Shown: positions 42,149-53,633 of the stretch, piece after piece
Layout of the letters: every line of letters begins with the position of its first letter
Numbering within the stretch: the first letter of the stretch is position 1
Origin: Toxorhynchites rutilus septentrionalis
Taxonomy: Eukaryota > Arthropoda > Insecta > Diptera > Culicidae
Length of the DNA: 64,000 nucleotides
Reading direction: 5' to 3'
Assembly: GCF_029784135.1 (NCBI RefSeq)
Contig: NC_073744.1
Location: 103,475,303 to 103,539,302 of the forward strand
Position numbers and translations under genes: made by a program
The notes under the pieces: generated by a model
The model's database searches: none
What the model was told of the DNA's origin: nothing
Seen by the model: only the letters and a program-made list of their open reading frames with translations

Positions 42149-45100
42149 TTCCCCTAGCGTAGTAGAAAATATGATCAATGTGCTACAATGGAACTGCCGT
42201 AGTCTAGTGCCAAAACTAGATTCGTTCAAATTTTTACTTCAAAATTATGATTGTGATATATTTGCCCTCTCTGAAACATGGCTTTCTTCTGACACTGAAC
42301 TCAACTTCCACGATTTTAACATTATTCGCCTGGATAGAAATGATTCTTATGGAGGAGTACTTTTGGGGATCAAAAAGTGCTACTCTTTCTATAAAATTCC
42401 TCTCCCAGCTCTATCAGACGTCGAAATTGTCGCGTGTCAAATAACTGCAAAGAGTAAAGAACTTTGCATAGCTTCAGTATACGTTCCTCCAAATACTAAC
42501 ATTAGCCGTAGTCATCTTTGGAATCTAGTCTCGATTCTCTCATCCCCAGTTCTAATTCTGGGTGATATGAACTCTCATGGTACTGGGTGGGGTGATCCTT
42601 ATGATGACGCCAGAGCGGCTATTTTTTACGATTTATGTGACGATTTCAACTTGACTATCTTGAACACTGGTGAAGCGACACGAATTCCAAAACCTCCGGC
42701 TCGAGAAAGTCGTCTCGACCTTTCTTTTTGCTCAAGCTCGTTATCATTGGATTGCCAGTGGAAGGTCATCAATGATCCCCATGGTAACGATCACTTGCCA
42801 ATCAGTATATCAATCAAGTGTAGCCCGCAATCCACTGAACCATCTCGAGTTCCATTTGATCTAACAAGGAACATCGACTGGCAAAAATTTGCAACGGCGG
42901 TAACAATCGGTGTCGAATCAATAGATATACTTCCACCATTGGAAGAATATCGATTCTTTGTCGATTTGATGTATAAAAGCTCACTGGAAGCACAAAAAAG
43001 AAAAGTTCCAAGTGCTCCGTTTAAAAGAAAACCAGCCACTCCTGGCTGGGACGATGAATGCACAAAATTGTATTTGAAAAAATCTGATGCTTTCAAAGCT
43101 TTTCGTAGACATGGAACATCCACACACTTCGAGGAATATTCAAAGCTTGAAATACAGCTGAAACAATTAATTAAAGCAAAAAAACGCGGTTACTGGCGCA
43201 ATTTCATTGAAGGTCTTTCTCGTGAAACCTCAATACGTACCTTGTGGAGGGTAGCTCGCAACATGCGTAACCGCTCATTTACCAACGAGAGTGAAGAATA
43301 CTCCAACCGATGGATATTCGATTTCGCGAAAAAGGTCTGTCCAGACTCAGTTCCAGCCCAACATACTCTTCGAGAAACGTCTCCGAGCAGTGGACCTCTG
43401 GACGGACCATTCTCAATGCTGGAATTTTCTATGGCTCTTCTTTCATCGAACAACTCTTCACCCGGAAGCGATATGATTAAATTCGTTCTTCTAAAAAATC
43501 TTCCCGATATCGCGAAAAGACGCTTGCTAGACTTATTCAATACCCTACTAGAAAACAACATTGTGCCACCCGAATGGAGACAGGTCAAAGTAATAGCAAT
43601 TCAAAAGCCTGGCAAACCAGCGTCTGACCATAACTCATACCGTCCGATTGCTATGCTCTCGTGCATTAGAAAATTGTTGGAGAAAATGATCCTTCGAAGA
43701 CTCGATCAATGGATCGAGACAAATAATTTGCTATCAAGTACACAATTTGGGTTTCGCAAGAGCAAAGGAACAAACGATTGTCTAGCGTTGCTTTCTACAG
43801 ATATTCAACTGGCCTTTGCGCACAAGGAGCAATTGGCTTCAGTATTCTTGGATATTAAGGGAGCTTTTGATTCGGTTACCATAGAAATTCTGTCAGACAA
43901 TCTGGACAGATGTGGACTTCCTGGAATTTTGAATAACTTTTTGTACAATTTGTTGTCAGAAAAGCGAATGAACTTCACCCTTGGACAACTGACAACTTCC
44001 AGAAATAGTTATATGGGTCTACCCCAAGGCTCATGTCTGAGCCCCCTTCTTTATAATTTTTATGTGAAAGATATTGACAGTTGTTTGGCAGAACAATGCA
44101 CGCTTAGACAGCTTGCAGATGATGGTGTGGTTTCCGTCAGAGGTCTCCATGCCGAAAATTTGCAAAGACCATTGCAAAATTCCTTAGATAACTTGTCTTC
44201 TTGGGCAAGGAACTTAGGGATCGAATTCTCGCCGCAGAAAACCGAACTGGTAGTGTTTACTCGAAAGCGGTTCCCAGCCCAATTGCAACTTAAGCTTTTG
44301 GGCAGAAGCATTACCCAATCATTGACTTTCAAGTACCTTGGTGTCTGGTTTGATTCAAAATGCACTTGGAATACCCACATCATTACGTATTTGAAGCAAA
44401 AATGTCAAAAGAGGGTCAACTTCCTCCGCTCGATTTGCGGCACGTGGTGGGGAGCTAATCCGGGAGATCTCATAACACTTTATAAAACAACTATTCTATC
44501 CATTCTGGAGTATGGCTCTTTTTGCTTTCTCTCAGCAGCTAAAAGTCACCTTCTAAAACTGGAACGAATTCAATATCATTGTCTGCGTATAGCTCTTGGC
44601 TGTATGCACTCAACGCATAACATGAGTCTCGAGGTTCTGGCAGGAGTAACTCCTCTACAGAACCGATTCTGGGAACTTTCTCTCAGAATACTGGTGAAAT
44701 GCGGAGTCACGAACACACTTTTGATTGAAAACTTTGAAAAAATTCTTCATCTAAATATACAATCTCGGTTTATGAGAATTTACCACCACTATATTTCGTC
44801 AGATATTTGTCTTCCATCGTTTACTCCAGACCGTGCTCACTTCACCATCAGCAGTTCCTCAATTGAATACGATCTGTCGATGAAACAAGCAATACTTGGA
44901 ATCTCAGATCAGCTTCGATCAACTTACATTCCCCGTATTTTTAACCGAAAGTACTCAAAAGTCAATTGCATGAAAAGATACTTCACTGATGGGTCTCGCC
45001 TCAATGGATCCACTGGCTTCGGTGTTTTCAATGAAAATTCGAGCGCCTTCCGTAAACTGCAGGAACCTTGTTCCGTTTATGTTGCTGAGCTGGCAGCAAT

Positions 45101-45827
45101 CGACTTCGCATTGGGGATGATCTCCAACAAGCCTGCAGACCATTACTTCATTTTCTCGGATAGTCTCAGTTCGCTTGAGGCTCTCCAGTCGATGAGAACT
45201 AGTAGGCACCCATCTTATTTCCTCACAAAAGTGAGGCTGCAGATGAGTGCACTGATCGAAAGATCTTATAAGATAACCTTTGTATGGGTCCCCTCTCATT
45301 GCTCAATTCCTGGCAATGAGAAGGCGGACACTCTAGCAAAGGTGGGTGCCCAGGAAGGCGAATTGTTTGATAGACAGATTTCATACGATGAATTTTTCCA
45401 ATTACTGCGTCAGAGTTCCCTCTTGAGTTGGCAAACCGATTGGGACACTGGAAGTCTTGGGCGGTGGTTATATTCAATTATTCCAAAGGTTTCTTCGAGA
45501 GCGTGGTTCAAAGGTTTGGACGTAAGTCGTGACTTCATTCGTGTAATGAGTAGACTTATGTCCAACCACTACTCGCTAGATGTGCACCTCCACAGAATAA
45601 ATCTTGTTCAAAACAATGTCTGTCGGTGTGGAAACGGTTACGATGACATCGATCACGCAGTTTGGCAATGTACGGATAATTACGCAGCCAGAGAGTACCT
45701 TTTGAATGCCCTTGAGGTCCAAGGAAGACAACCCTATGTTCCTGTTAGAGACGTGTTGGGAACTCGCGACATCTGCTATATGCAGTTGATCTATATGTTT
45801 GTGAAACGGTCTAGTATAAGAATTTAA
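42141..45827 (+). CDS. I-A second frame: endonuclease, reverse transcriptase, RNase H
   Basis: About 1228 residues from the ATG at 42141. The APE endonuclease covers ~10-235 (VLQWNCRSLVPKLDSF, SETWLSSD, ILGDMNSHGTGWGDP). The RT lies at ~470-760 (NSYRPIAMLSCIRKLLEKMI, LDIKGAFDSV, GLPQGSCLSP, LADDGVVSV near 657). The RNase H lies at ~945-1080 with the acidic set in FTDGS (~947), AELAAI, FSDSLSS and GNEKADTLAK. A C-terminal CRCGNGYDDIDHAVWQC closes it. No stop or shift is present and all catalytic residues are seen, so the enzyme is likely competent for target-primed reverse transcription. Confidence 0.9.
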   Translation: MDNSPSVVENMINVLQWNCRSLVPKLDSFKFLLQNYDCDIFALSETWLSSDTELNFHDFNIIRLDRNDSYGGVLLGIKKCYSFYKIPLPALSDVEIVACQITAKSKELCIASVYVPPNTNISRSHLWNLVSILSSPVLILGDMNSHGTGWGDPYDDARAAIFYDLCDDFNLTILNTGEATRIPKPPARESRLDLSFCSSSLSLDCQWKVINDPHGNDHLPISISIKCSPQSTEPSRVPFDLTRNIDWQKFATAVTIGVESIDILPPLEEYRFFVDLMYKSSLEAQKRKVPSAPFKRKPATPGWDDECTKLYLKKSDAFKAFRRHGTSTHFEEYSKLEIQLKQLIKAKKRGYWRNFIEGLSRETSIRTLWRVARNMRNRSFTNESEEYSNRWIFDFAKKVCPDSVPAQHTLRETSPSSGPLDGPFSMLEFSMALLSSNNSSPGSDMIKFVLLKNLPDIAKRRLLDLFNTLLENNIVPPEWRQVKVIAIQKPGKPASDHNSYRPIAMLSCIRKLLEKMILRRLDQWIETNNLLSSTQFGFRKSKGTNDCLALLSTDIQLAFAHKEQLASVFLDIKGAFDSVTIEILSDNLDRCGLPGILNNFLYNLLSEKRMNFTLGQLTTSRNSYMGLPQGSCLSPLLYNFYVKDIDSCLAEQCTLRQLADDGVVSVRGLHAENLQRPLQNSLDNLSSWARNLGIEFSPQKTELVVFTRKRFPAQLQLKLLGRSITQSLTFKYLGVWFDSKCTWNTHIITYLKQKCQKRVNFLRSICGTWWGANPGDLITLYKTTILSILEYGSFCFLSAAKSHLLKLERIQYHCLRIALGCMHSTHNMSLEVLAGVTPLQNRFWELSLRILVKCGVTNTLLIENFEKILHLNIQSRFMRIYHHYISSDICLPSFTPDRAHFTISSSSIEYDLSMKQAILGISDQLRSTYIPRIFNRKYSKVNCMKRYFTDGSRLNGSTGFGVFNENSSAFRKLQEPCSVYVAELAAIDFALGMISNKPADHYFIFSDSLSSLEALQSMRTSRHPSYFLTKVRLQMSALIERSYKITFVWVPSHCSIPGNEKADTLAKVGAQEGELFDRQISYDEFFQLLRQSSLLSWQTDWDTGSLGRWLYSIIPKVSSRAWFKGLDVSRDFIRVMSRLMSNHYSLDVHLHRINLVQNNVCRCGNGYDDIDHAVWQCTDNYAAREYLLNALEVQGRQPYVPVRDVLGTRDICYMQLIYMFVKRSSIRI

Positions 45828-46320
45828 TGCTTTTGTGTTTTTTTTCTTTTTCGTTATTAGTTTGTTTGTATTGTCCCCTCATCTCACCGTCGCCCACCCT
45901 CGACAGCTAGTCGAACACCAGATGCTATCCCTGGTCATTATGCACAATGCTACAGTGCGTGCGGCAACCCTCGGTTGAGACAATGATACCTCATATCCAT
46001 ATCCCTAACCTGACCCGTCCCACAAAAATTGTTGCCCCTCTAACCTCGAGTAAACCGCGAGTAATCGGTCGAAACCTACTAAACATAGATTTAAGATGAA
46101 ATTTTTGTATAAACAAAACTTGAGTTAGCGGCTCCGCAAAGCTTATGCGATTGAGCCTTACAAATAAACGAATTGGAAAAAAAAAAAAATAAAACACTGG
46201 ATAAAACTGGACGATATTCCAAAAAACTGGAAGATTTTAGGGTTCAACTGGATGACTGGATCGAGGAAAAAAAACTGAAAGAATCCAGTTTAAACTGGAA
46301 CATTGGCAACGCTGCGATGA

Positions 46321-47341
46321 ATATCAAACGCTGCCGAGAAATCAGTGTACACCGCAACAATTTGTTTTCTTGATTCTAAAGAGCGGACGATGTACGATGT
46401 ATACAGAAAGAGATGATGATGATGTTGAATTAAAGAGGCTTTAAACTTTTCAGTTTATTCGCCTCTAAGAAGGAGATTTGTGGAGGTTGATCTTTTAGAC
46501 ATGAATCCATGTTGTTCTTCAGCGATGTAGTTGTTGCAGGCATGAGATATGAAGTCCAGAATAATTATTTCGAATAGCTTCGAGATAGCGCATAGGCAGG
46601 CAATGCCTCTGTAGCTTCTGACGTCCTTTTTGCAGACCTTCTTAAAGACCGGGAAGACGAATGATTTTTTCCATGCATTCGGAAACATTCCGCAGAAAAT
46701 GAAGCGACGGAATAAGTTACTCAATGGTATCGAGAGGCTGCTAGAGCACATTTTCAAGACAATAGACGGGATACTATCGGGTCCAGGATTTGAGGATTTT
46801 TTCAATTTTTTACAGACATCGTTTATCACGGGGAAACCTCTTACAGATGATAGGCTGGGTACGTTGCTAGTAGTAGCAGAAACTTGATCGTTACTGAGAG
46901 TTTCGTTGACATAGACTCCGCTGAATTGTTTCCGGAACAACTCGCAGATACCTTCTCTGGTAGCAGCCACAACACTATCGCGCCTCATCGTGGTAGGCAA
47001 GCCGATCTCTTTTCTCTAGCTGTCAACATATCTCCAGAAACCTCTTGGGTTGACACGTAAGTTCGTTTGAGTACGATTTTGATAGGCGATATACAAAGCA
47101 TTGTTCAAACGTTTATAATTTTTGTTCGAAACTGAATACCGGTTTCTCCAATAGTCACAGCGATATCGGGAAATTTTTTTTAGGTTGGATCTTTTAATTG
47201 ACTTTAATCGTTTCAAATAGCGATTTGTCTATGGTGGATGCGGCGTTTCACTAGTCATCCTTTTGGGGACGAACTGCTCGATTGCGTAAAGCAATACATT
47301 TGACATGGATGATGTAGCTTTGTCAATGTCATTCTCGTTCA
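46321..47341 (-). pseudogene. E5 fragment in unit Y
   Basis: The copy of 37776-38769. It shares the TAG and most bases with X, lacks about 30 bases next to the hAT end that X keeps, and is split at 46413-46468 by another copy of the mini-element. Confidence 0.8.
46413..46468 (-). mobile_element. Mini-element with (CAT)n tail, copy in Y
   Basis: The same ~56-base sequence as 37712-37770 but at a different position of the E5 sequence, between AGAAAGAG and AAGGAG. X is uninterrupted there, so the two copies are separate insertions or one was relocated. Confidence 0.5.
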
Positions 47342-48224
47342 AAATTTAGGGCTGTTTTTATTATTCTATCACATTTTCTGTATCAAAAATTTATTCCATG
47401 TAACGGAGAAACATGTTATTTGCAAGTGGTTGAAAAACCTTGATCGAGAATTCTGTCTGAAAACAATCTGATATTAGAATGACGAGTTTTGGTGGAAGTA
47501 CTAGGAATTTTATAGAAAAAGGTAATTTTAAAGGGTAGATTAGAAGATGGAATCAATGAACATTTTGGCGATTGGACCCATTAACGTGCGCTCAATAAGA
47601 AAAGTGAATGAGATAACGAAAAATAAATTTTGGGCGAGACGAAGTTAGCCGGGTCAGCTAGTACTCATATATATACTCACTCAAGACAATACGTGACTTA
47701 GGAATGGTAGCAAAATTGCGGATGGTAGAAACAGGACACGAAAGAAAGAAACAAATAGGTGACTTCTCGTAACTCCACTCACTCCAGGACACACTCCATC
47801 AGAATAAGATCCTTGTATTGATTACGGTGAGCGGAAATTCTCCGGTACAAATCCGTCGAGCCATCCCGCCAGGGAAAGTAAAAGTGGGCTAGAGAACCCA
47901 AGCGAGTAGACGATGGCGATGCCACACTATTAAGGTCTGAACTGGAATGGTGAGTCGACAACACACACAAGTTGTGCAAGTCGCAAAGCTTGTAACAATT
48001 CCAGCAGGCATTTCATCATGCATCATGTAACTCTTGTGTAAGAGGTACGGCCATTGCTTCGACAACTCGCAAGTAGATCGGTCGAACTTATATTTGATCC
48101 GATACAGGTGTTTTTTGCATCCGTTTCTAGTGTGTATTTTTTCATCTGGTACACTGCGAGCGAAGTAAAGCTCATAAAAAGTGGTGCACTATCGAGACAA
48201 TTCGGCAGCAAGTCACATCATCAC

Positions 48225-48307
48225 ACACGCTATACAGCCATTGCGCGAAAGATCGCAAGTGTCTTCATTGCGGTGAAACTCCTCATGAACTTATTCAATG
48301 CCCGGTG
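48225..48307 (+). pseudogene. I-like gag fragment, zinc knuckle part
   Basis: KCLHCGETPHELIQCPV matches the third knuckle of the gag at 59768-61168. The frame is continued at 49102 after a MITE. Confidence 0.65.
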
Positions 48308-49101
48308 CAGGGCTATGCATAGTCATAGTCAACTGAGGATAGTCAGCTGACTATCTGACTGTCTATATCCGTATTCAGTAAGTAATGACTTTTGACTTCT
48401 TCACGCAGTTTCTCAGCCAAAACGACTAAACAGTCATTCGGGCGTTTAGTCGCTATCTTCCTCTACTGACTCGACTATATCATTTCATTCTTCCCAGTCA
48501 AATTGTCCTCATTGCATTTTGAGGTGACTTCCCCCAAAACGAATTCGTTCCTCTCTTTCTCTCTCCCATGTACGTGTGCATGCATCGATGTTTGAGTTCA
48601 ACGTGGCTTGACATACGCTACAAGTGAGCTAGATTCATTTGTATCGTACACGAACGTTACTCACACGTATAAAATAGCGTGCAGTGTGTGTGTGCGCTAT
48701 TTTGCACGCGAGGACCTTTATAGCATACTTGATAAATGTCAAAGTTCGTTGGTTTGAGTTCATGATGGGTAGACAATAAACCGTCCATTGATGGGGTAAC
48801 TTCTTTTTTTTTGCATCAGAAATCATGTTTTCGTTCCTCTTTATATGGATGTAAAAATAAGATTGCGTAAGCGGGTATAAATTTCGTTCCTAGGGGAGTA
48901 GAAATGTGGATTGAAGTCAGTTGAATGAAGCCACTGAATGGACTAAATCACCAGTCATACTCGCTAGTCAACACTCGTCAATTCATTTTCTAGTCAAGTC
49001 ACTTTTTGTTGTGGGCGACTGCCGAAGCAGTTCTAGTCGAAAAGAAGCTACTGAGAGTAGAGTCGGTCTTCATTTTTCAACTTCGAAGATTTCGGGCCCT
49101 G
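48308..49101. mobile_element. hAT-like MITE with GACTA-rich ends
   Basis: A perfect 8-bp duplication GCCCGGTG (48300-48307 and 49102-49109) brackets a 794-base element opening CAGGGCTATG and closing GGGCCCTG. Many GACTA/TAGTC motifs cluster near both ends, a likely transposase-binding array. There is no coding frame. Insertion into a known coding sequence (I-like gag) makes the boundaries certain. Confidence 0.8.
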
Positions 49102-49405
49102 GCCCGGTGTACATACAATGAAGGGAAAGAATCAAGCGTTCCTTAAAAGAACGTTCCAAGGGGACTTATGCAGAAATGGTTAAGAGGTCCGTTCCAACGA
49201 CTCAGTACAATCCCTACTCCATTCTGCAGAACGACGAGCCTGTTGCTGACGCTCCCAATGCAGGAAGTTCCGGTACATCGCAGGGTGCCATCAGGAAAAT
49301 GCATCCCAAGTTGGAATGAAATCACGGATCGAACGTGCTGAGAATAGACCGAAGCAAGTACCTCCTGGCTTAAGCAGTTCTTCTACGCTCCAGGGGTTCT
49401 CAGTG
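49102..49405 (+). pseudogene. I-like gag fragment, C-terminal part
   Basis: The sequence aligns with residues ~280-410 of the 466-residue gag at 59768-61168 (ERSKGTYAEM, NPYSILQNDEPVADAPNAG, RIERAENRPKQVPP), with an internal deletion of ~40 bases and frame breaks. It ends where unrelated sequence leads into the Copia fragment. Confidence 0.75.
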
Positions 49406-49469
49406 TGGGCGGACAGAGTTTTCACAGAGCGCAAGTGGATTAACACGTATTTGCTTTGGAAGGATGAAT

Positions 49470-50105
49470 TAAAACACGCGGTACTTCACGGAAGAACAGT
49501 GCTTGGAACGTTTGCTGGATCTTTCTGAACGTGCGAAGCTTAAACAGCCTTGGTTGTCTCCATTGACCACTGTTGCTGTCACTTGATGTTCGCCAAAATG
49601 TTCGAGTAGTCGCCGCAGCCAGATAACCTCTTGAATGTCTCAGCCAGAGCGACATACTCGGCCTCCATTGTTGATAGCGTCACACAACTCTGCCGACGAC
49701 TCACCCAGCAGACTGCTCCTCCTGCGTAGAACACAACGTATCCAGTCGTTGATTTTCGCGTGCTTTTATCTCCTGCCCATTCCGAATCCGAAAACGCCAC
49801 CAATCCTTCAGCATTTTTACCTCCAAGTTGCAGTTTCCATTTCTTCGTACCTTTTAGGTAACGTACTACACGCTTCGCTGCTGTCCAGTCGGCTTCCATG
49901 GGAGCACTGAATTTCCGACCTAAAATCGCGACACTTGTCGCAATGTCCGGGCGTCCACAACCGCAAAATAGTGTAGTGCACCTACAACGCTTCTGTACTT
50001 TGTACCATCTTCGAACGGATTACTGCTAACCTCGTCTTTCAGATAACCCGGATCCATGGGCGTTTTTGCTATCTTCGATTCGCTAAGACCTGTTCTGATA
50101 AGCAG
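49470..50105 (-). pseudogene. Copia-type pol fragment (RT end and RNase H)
   Basis: On the minus strand, KIAKTPMDPGYLKDE and KYRSVVGALHY, then after a frame shift EADWTAAKRVVRYLKGTKKW, AFSDSEWAGDKSTRKSTTGY and MEAEYVALAE, are diagnostic of Ty1/Copia polyproteins. There are at least two frame breaks and no LTR. The 5' side is cut off by the edge of histone-repeat copy B at 50106. Confidence 0.85.
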
Positions 50106-50628
50106 TTTTGACGTAGGACTACGTCTAACCGGAAGATATAGGGGGTGAAATGAAAATCTAGGCACTGAACAAGTAGGAAAAAAATGCAAGATTTGGAACG
50201 CTTATAACTCGAGCATTTCTCAATAGATCGCAAAGATTTTTGCATCAATTGATAGGAAATATATCTACGCATCTATCATAACGAATAACATTTCATTTTT
50301 CTTGAGATAAATAATTGAATAATTGTGAAATATCAAGCATTGTCAAAATGCACTATGTGCCCATTTTTGATTGGTCCATTTTGTGCTCCTCAAATCGTAC
50401 CGACCAAAACGGGCAACCAGAGCAGCAGCGAAATAGGATGAAGCGCGATTGGAAAGGAAAAAGAAAAAAATGAACGAAACATTGGTCGCAGTCTCACACA
50501 TGCGTAATTCTCGAGCCAGCCAGTCAGCTTAAAAATCCCCGCTCCGCTGCCGTAACGATCATTCTCATTCAAACCGTACACCACATCGGTTCGCATCACA
50601 ACACATCAACAAACCAACCGAAGCAGCC

Positions 50629-51084
50629 ATGTCTGGACATGGTAAAGGAGGAAAAGTGAAGGGAAAGGCAAAATCCCGCTTGAACCGTGTTGATCTGGAG
50701 TTCCTCGCAAGGGTAGCTAGGCCGAGCGCGTTAGTACCAGTGTACCAGTCCACCTAGCCGGCGTTATATAGTTTCGGCCGCCGAAGTGATCGAGCTGGCA
50801 AAGCTGCTCGCGACGATAAGAAAACCCGCATTCGGAACAGAACACATTCGGTTCGGTGGACATCAAGACAACAGGCAGTTGCAGCGAGTGGCGAGTGGCA
50901 AACGCAATCGCAAAACGGCATCAGGTAGCACAAGAAAAAAGTTTGTTCTTTATACAAACTGCTTTGGTGGCAAATCCAGAACAAGGCGGCATCGAGGGCG
51001 TTCGAAATGGGTTTTTTTCAAAACCACGAGTACTAAGTTTTCTAAATTGGAACCATTCCATAAAACAAGGCGCTTTTCAGGGCC
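50629..51084 (+). pseudogene. Histone H2A pseudogene 3
   Basis: The counterpart of pseudogene 1: it opens MSGHGKGGKVKGKAKSRLNR, shares the same disabling stop after VYQST, and has its hairpin at 51069-51084. Shared lesions show that A and B were copied after gene death. Confidence 0.85.
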
Positions 51085-51279
51085 ATTAAACCTTCCCAAA
51101 AAAAAGTTTAGGAAATACAGTGCAATGCTTTCTAAAACATTATCCAAAATAATAATAAAACACAAATTGATTTTTTCATAATTTGTTTGCCAGGATCTGA
51201 TGAGTATGTGAATTTGGCAGTTGTTCTGAGCTTATTGATAGTTGGGGACTTTCCTGATTATTCAATTTTCACCAATTCT

Positions 51280-52688
51280 GATATTTTCGGCAGAATATGG
51301 GAAAGTTAGATCTGATAAAATGTTCTTTACTGACGGTTCATGCATAAACGGGTCCACTGGCTTTGGCATCTTCAATGAAAATTCCAGTGCCTCTTTCAAA
51401 CTCAAAGATCCTTGTTCCGTGTATGTTGCTGAACTGGGTGCGATATACTACGCACTGGGGATCATTGAAACATTGCCCATCGACCACTATTTTATTTTTT
51501 CAGACAGTCTCAGCTCAATAGAGGCAATCCGCTCAATGAAGGTTGATAAACGCTCATCTTATTTCCTAACTAGAATAAGACAACTATTGAGTGTTTTGGT
51601 CGAAAAATTATTCAAGATTACCTTAGCATGGGTTCCCTCTCATTGTTCGATTCCGGGGAATGAGAAAGCGGACTCGCTAGCTAAGGTAGGCGCTTTAGAA
51701 GGCACACTTTTTGAAAGGCAAATTGCTTATAATGAATTTTTCCACATTCCTCGTCAGTACACGCTCGTAAGTTGGCAGCGCATGTGGAGTGGAGATGAGT
51801 TCGGTCGTTGGTTACACACGATTATCCCTAAGGTCTCGACGAGTGCATGGTTCAAGGGATTGAATGTAGGTCGTGATTTCATTCGCGTGATATCTCGGCT
51901 CATGTCCAATCACTACAACCTAAACGCGCATCTCTATCGCATTGGGCTCGCAGCAAATAATCTTTGTGATTGTGGCGATGGCTACCACGACATCGAGCAT
52001 GTTGTCTGGTCGTGTATCCGGTTCCATACTGCTCGCTCTCAGCTCTCTAGAGCACTGAGAGCACAAGGCAGACAATCGGAGATCCCCGTCCGGGATATCT
52101 TAGGTAGCCGTGATCCTGATCTTCTGCTTCATCTATACCTGTTCCTCAGAAACGCCGATGTCAACGTTTAATGATGTTTCCTTCGTTGTGTCCCCGTTTT
52201 ATATCCCTCCTATCCGATCGATAAACTTTTACTTAGTCGCGGCAATACATACACACACTCTTTACAGATACACGGGCCAAAGGTTGTGCAGTCCACTGAT
52301 CATTCAACAAGAGCCAAAGGTTGTACCGCTTATGACAACTCTACACGAACTGATGATTGCGCCGGCTAGTGACCATTCTATCCTGGATTCCTCGAGTTGA
52401 GAAAGACGCACCACGCTAGATATGAGGTACAGACTAGGGGGGCGTTGCTGATTAAGGGTCAGCTGCATCCCAAAAGGAAGTATCCCGTATCGGGCACACG
52501 TACAGAGCATTGGAGACAGCAACATCCGAATTACGAAAACACTTGTAATACTAACCTCGAGCCAACCGCGAGTAATCGGTTACATATTACTAACATAGAT
52601 AATTGTCAAAGTTTTGAACTCCCGGCCCCGTGAGGCTAACGCCATATGAGCCTTGATAAAAATAAATATTTTGGAAAAAAAAAAAAAA
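51280..52688 (+). mobile_element. I-like retrotransposon fragment C, 5'-truncated
   Basis: AATTCT duplications lie at 51274-51279 and 52687-52692, with a 3' poly(A). It carries only RNase H, the C-terminus and the 3' UTR. Copy A at 2516-2522 is the empty site. Confidence 0.85.
51290..52171 (+). pseudogene. I-like RNase H and C-terminus, truncated
   Basis: An open frame with FTDGSCINGSTGFGIF, VAELGAIYYALG, FSDSLSSIEAI, WVPSHCSIPGNEKADSLAK and a final LCDCGDGYHDIEH region. The sequence is undamaged but lacks endonuclease and RT, so it is a dead-on-arrival insertion. Confidence 0.8.
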
Positions 52689-53095
52689 TTCTAAAATTGT
52701 TTCCAGATTGAAAGTAAGGTAATTTACAATTAGTTCGACATTTAGCTAATTGGACGGTAATTGGATGTAATGCGACTTATTTTAGGACATTTTTGTAAAC
52801 ATAGAGATCCAAATTATGACTCCGCATTGAAAGTCGACACTGTACCACTGTCATCGCAAATGTTCAATTACAGGTTAAAATCGCCTCCAATGCGACACTG
52901 AGTGGCGCTTCGGCACGTAGCATTGAATGTAATTTACTGTACAACATGTCACAAAGCTGGATGGGAAGAAATTTTCCAACTGTGAAAGCTGTGGCGAGTG
53001 GCAACAAATCGCTAAACAGGAAGGTTTAACCGAACAAGATGGGGATATCGAGTGATAACAAAACAATAAACTCTTTAGATTGAAGATAATTTTGT

Positions 53096-53300
53096 GATCC
53101 TGAAAAGGACCCTTTTTAGCCTGCATGTGAATCCAACGAGCGATCAAATCGTAATGAATGTATTTTTTTGCCATCGCTCCCTTTTAACGCTCATTAGTTC
53201 GTCTCGTTGGACTCGCCCCTCTGGCTGAGTCTGCCGATTTGTCTCTATCCTGTGAGTGTGTACCGCTAGAGTATAAAACACGCGGACCCCAAAAAAAAAT
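53096..53300 (-). pseudogene. Truncated divergent histone-like gene, copy B
   Basis: Matches 2926-3130, including the minus-strand hairpin GGTCCTTTTCAGGATC at 53096-53111. Confidence 0.5.
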
Positions 53301-53305
53301 ATCTT

Positions 53306-53587
53306 TTCCGTGCATGAAATTGTACGGAATTTGTATATAGTAGTTTAAGGTCTTAGGTTAAGTAGGTAGTTTTATTATAACAATTAAAAAAATACAAATG
53401 TTTATCATTAAAAAAAAAAAAAAATAGATATAGTAAAAACAAACAGTACCTAGCATTCTATTATGCAAATTAAGATGAACAAAGATGTGAAGCGTTAGCT
53501 GGCCAATTAAAATGTATAGATCTTTGTATTAACCAAAAACGTATAAGAAATATAAATGAATTTATGCAAAAAAAAAAAAAATATCTT
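53306..53587 (+). mobile_element. Short A-tailed retroposon, copy B
   Basis: The same insertion at the same site as 3136-3414, so it preceded the A/B duplication. Confidence 0.65.
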
Positions 53588-53633
53588 ATTTTCTTTCAAA
53601 CCGTAAACCCGTGTGGTTGTACGGCATCGGCAT

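Larger units (their letters stand above)
40325..46188 (+). mobile_element. Complete I-clade-like non-LTR retrotransposon I-A
   Basis: The element spans 5864 bases with (A)TAAAACACTGGAT duplicated at 40311-40324 and 46189-46202, a 3' poly(A), a 537-base 5' UTR and two intact frames. The RNase H domain and gag with zinc knuckles fit the I clade. Length and integrity indicate a full-length, recent insertion; unit X provides the empty site. Confidence 0.9.
39563..48135. repeat. Tandem duplication unit Y
   Basis: The direct second copy of unit X. After removing the I-like element at 40325-46188 it is ~2.7 kb, equal to X without its mariner fragment. Base differences from X are few, so the duplication is recent. 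Confidence 0.85.
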
